From an uncultured Prevotella sp. (GTDB taxonomy: Bacteria > Bacteroidota > Bacteroidia > Bacteroidales > Bacteroidaceae): 14,185 bases of DNA. The notes below the pieces were generated by a model that had not been told where the DNA came from, did not search any database, and was given only the letters and a program-made list of their open reading frames with translations. The stretch spans positions 1 to 14,185 of the forward strand of contig CAMOTK010000028.1 in the NCBI GenBank assembly GCA_946625715.1, in the 5' to 3' direction. Position numbers and translations under genes: made by a program. Positions 13,906 through 14,185 of the stretch are shown here, one piece after another (positions within the stretch are counted from its first letter, which is position 1; each line of letters opens with the position of its first letter).

Positions 13906-14185
13906 ATGCAACAGAAGATTATCATTCTCGATTTCGGGTCGCAGACCACGCAGCTCATCGGCCGCCGCGTGCGCGAGCTGGACACCTTCTGCGAGATTCT
14001 GCCCTACAACAAGTTCCCCGTGGGCGACGAGAGCGTCATCGGCGTCATACTCAGTGGCTCGCCTTACTCAGTACACGACCCCGAGGCCTTCAAGGTCGAC
14101 CTCAGCCAGTTCATCGGACGTCTGCCCGTACTGGGCATCTGCTACGGCGCACAGTTCATCAGCCACACCCTCGGTGGCAAGGTAG
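13906..14185 (+). CDS. guaA: GMP synthase (glutamine-hydrolysing), N-terminal part, cut by window end
   Basis: The first 93 codons are present. [20 protein letters not shown] (2-21) is the start of the class I glutamine amidotransferase domain of Gua[16 protein letters not shown] (48-62) matches the SG-P-SV loop, and GICYGAQ (77-83) contains the nucleophile Cys79. The enzyme converts XMP to GMP using glutamine-derived ammonia; the ATP-pyrophosphatase and dimerisation domains lie beyond the window. The DFGSQ-TQLI-RR start distinguishes it from carbamoyl-phosphate synthase and anthranilate synthase amidotransferases. It lies 37 bp after the murU-like gene on the same strand. Confidence 0.95.
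   Translation, partial: MQQKIIILDFGSQTTQLIGRRVRELDTFCEILPYNKFPVGDESVIGVILSGSPYSVHDPEAFKVDLSQFIGRLPVLGICYGAQFISHTLGGKV

Overview
The window looks like a chromosomal segment of a gut or rumen Bacteroidales bacterium, most likely Prevotellaceae. Support comes from an adjacent SusC/SusD pair, Bacteroidetes-type promoters (TTG, 19-20 bp, TAnnTTTGC), start codons in A-rich leaders without a strong Shine-Dalgarno, lipoproteins with acidic residues after the lipid cysteine, and secreted proteins ending in a short glycine-rich tail of the kind found on type IX secretion substrates. The genus is an inference.

Left end (1-640): an accessory, AT-richer patch. It holds the 3' remnant of an AAA/DUF4143-type ATPase gene, a 68-residue protein that resembles only the C-terminal tail of Rpn/PD-(D/E)XK nuclease-family proteins but has its own consensus promoter, and two nearly identical bidirectional hairpin terminators on either side of that small gene. 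Next to the second terminator is an in-frame, 75-bp-offset duplication of the 3' end of the neighbouring gene.

Middle (638-11469): a small polysaccharide utilization locus in two divergent arms. The minus arm runs susC-like (start corrected to 7310), susD-like, a small lipoprotein and a secreted 313-aa protein. The plus arm carries a secreted PL1-type pectate lyase with a calcium-repeat segment (start corrected to 7577) and a GH3 glycosidase (start corrected to 9229). The 266-bp space between the arms contains a promoter for each direction and an 11-bp direct repeat with 21-bp offset at the weak -33 position of the lyase promoter, a candidate AraC/HTCS operator. Pectin or a pectin-associated glycan is the likely substrate: lyase and glycosidase cut it, and SusC/SusD bind and import the oligosaccharides. 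No regulator or further pectinase genes are in the window.

Right end (11501-14185): housekeeping genes in which peptidoglycan-sugar recycling stands out. A single protein fuses an AmgK-like amino-sugar kinase to the C-terminal domain of RapZ (the glucosamine-6-phosphate sensing half of the Escherichia coli RNase adapter). It overlaps by ATGA with a MurU-like sugar-1-phosphate nucleotidyltransferase. Together they would convert MurNAc to MurNAc-1-P and then UDP-MurNAc. The start of guaA (GMP synthase) follows after a spacer made largely of an ACTTCAA heptamer repeat; a similar tract occurs inside the GH3 coding region. The kinase-RapZ fusion coupled to MurU is the most interesting system here. 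No tRNA, rRNA, CRISPR array or complete insertion sequence was seen, and no gene-free stretch exceeds 300 bases.
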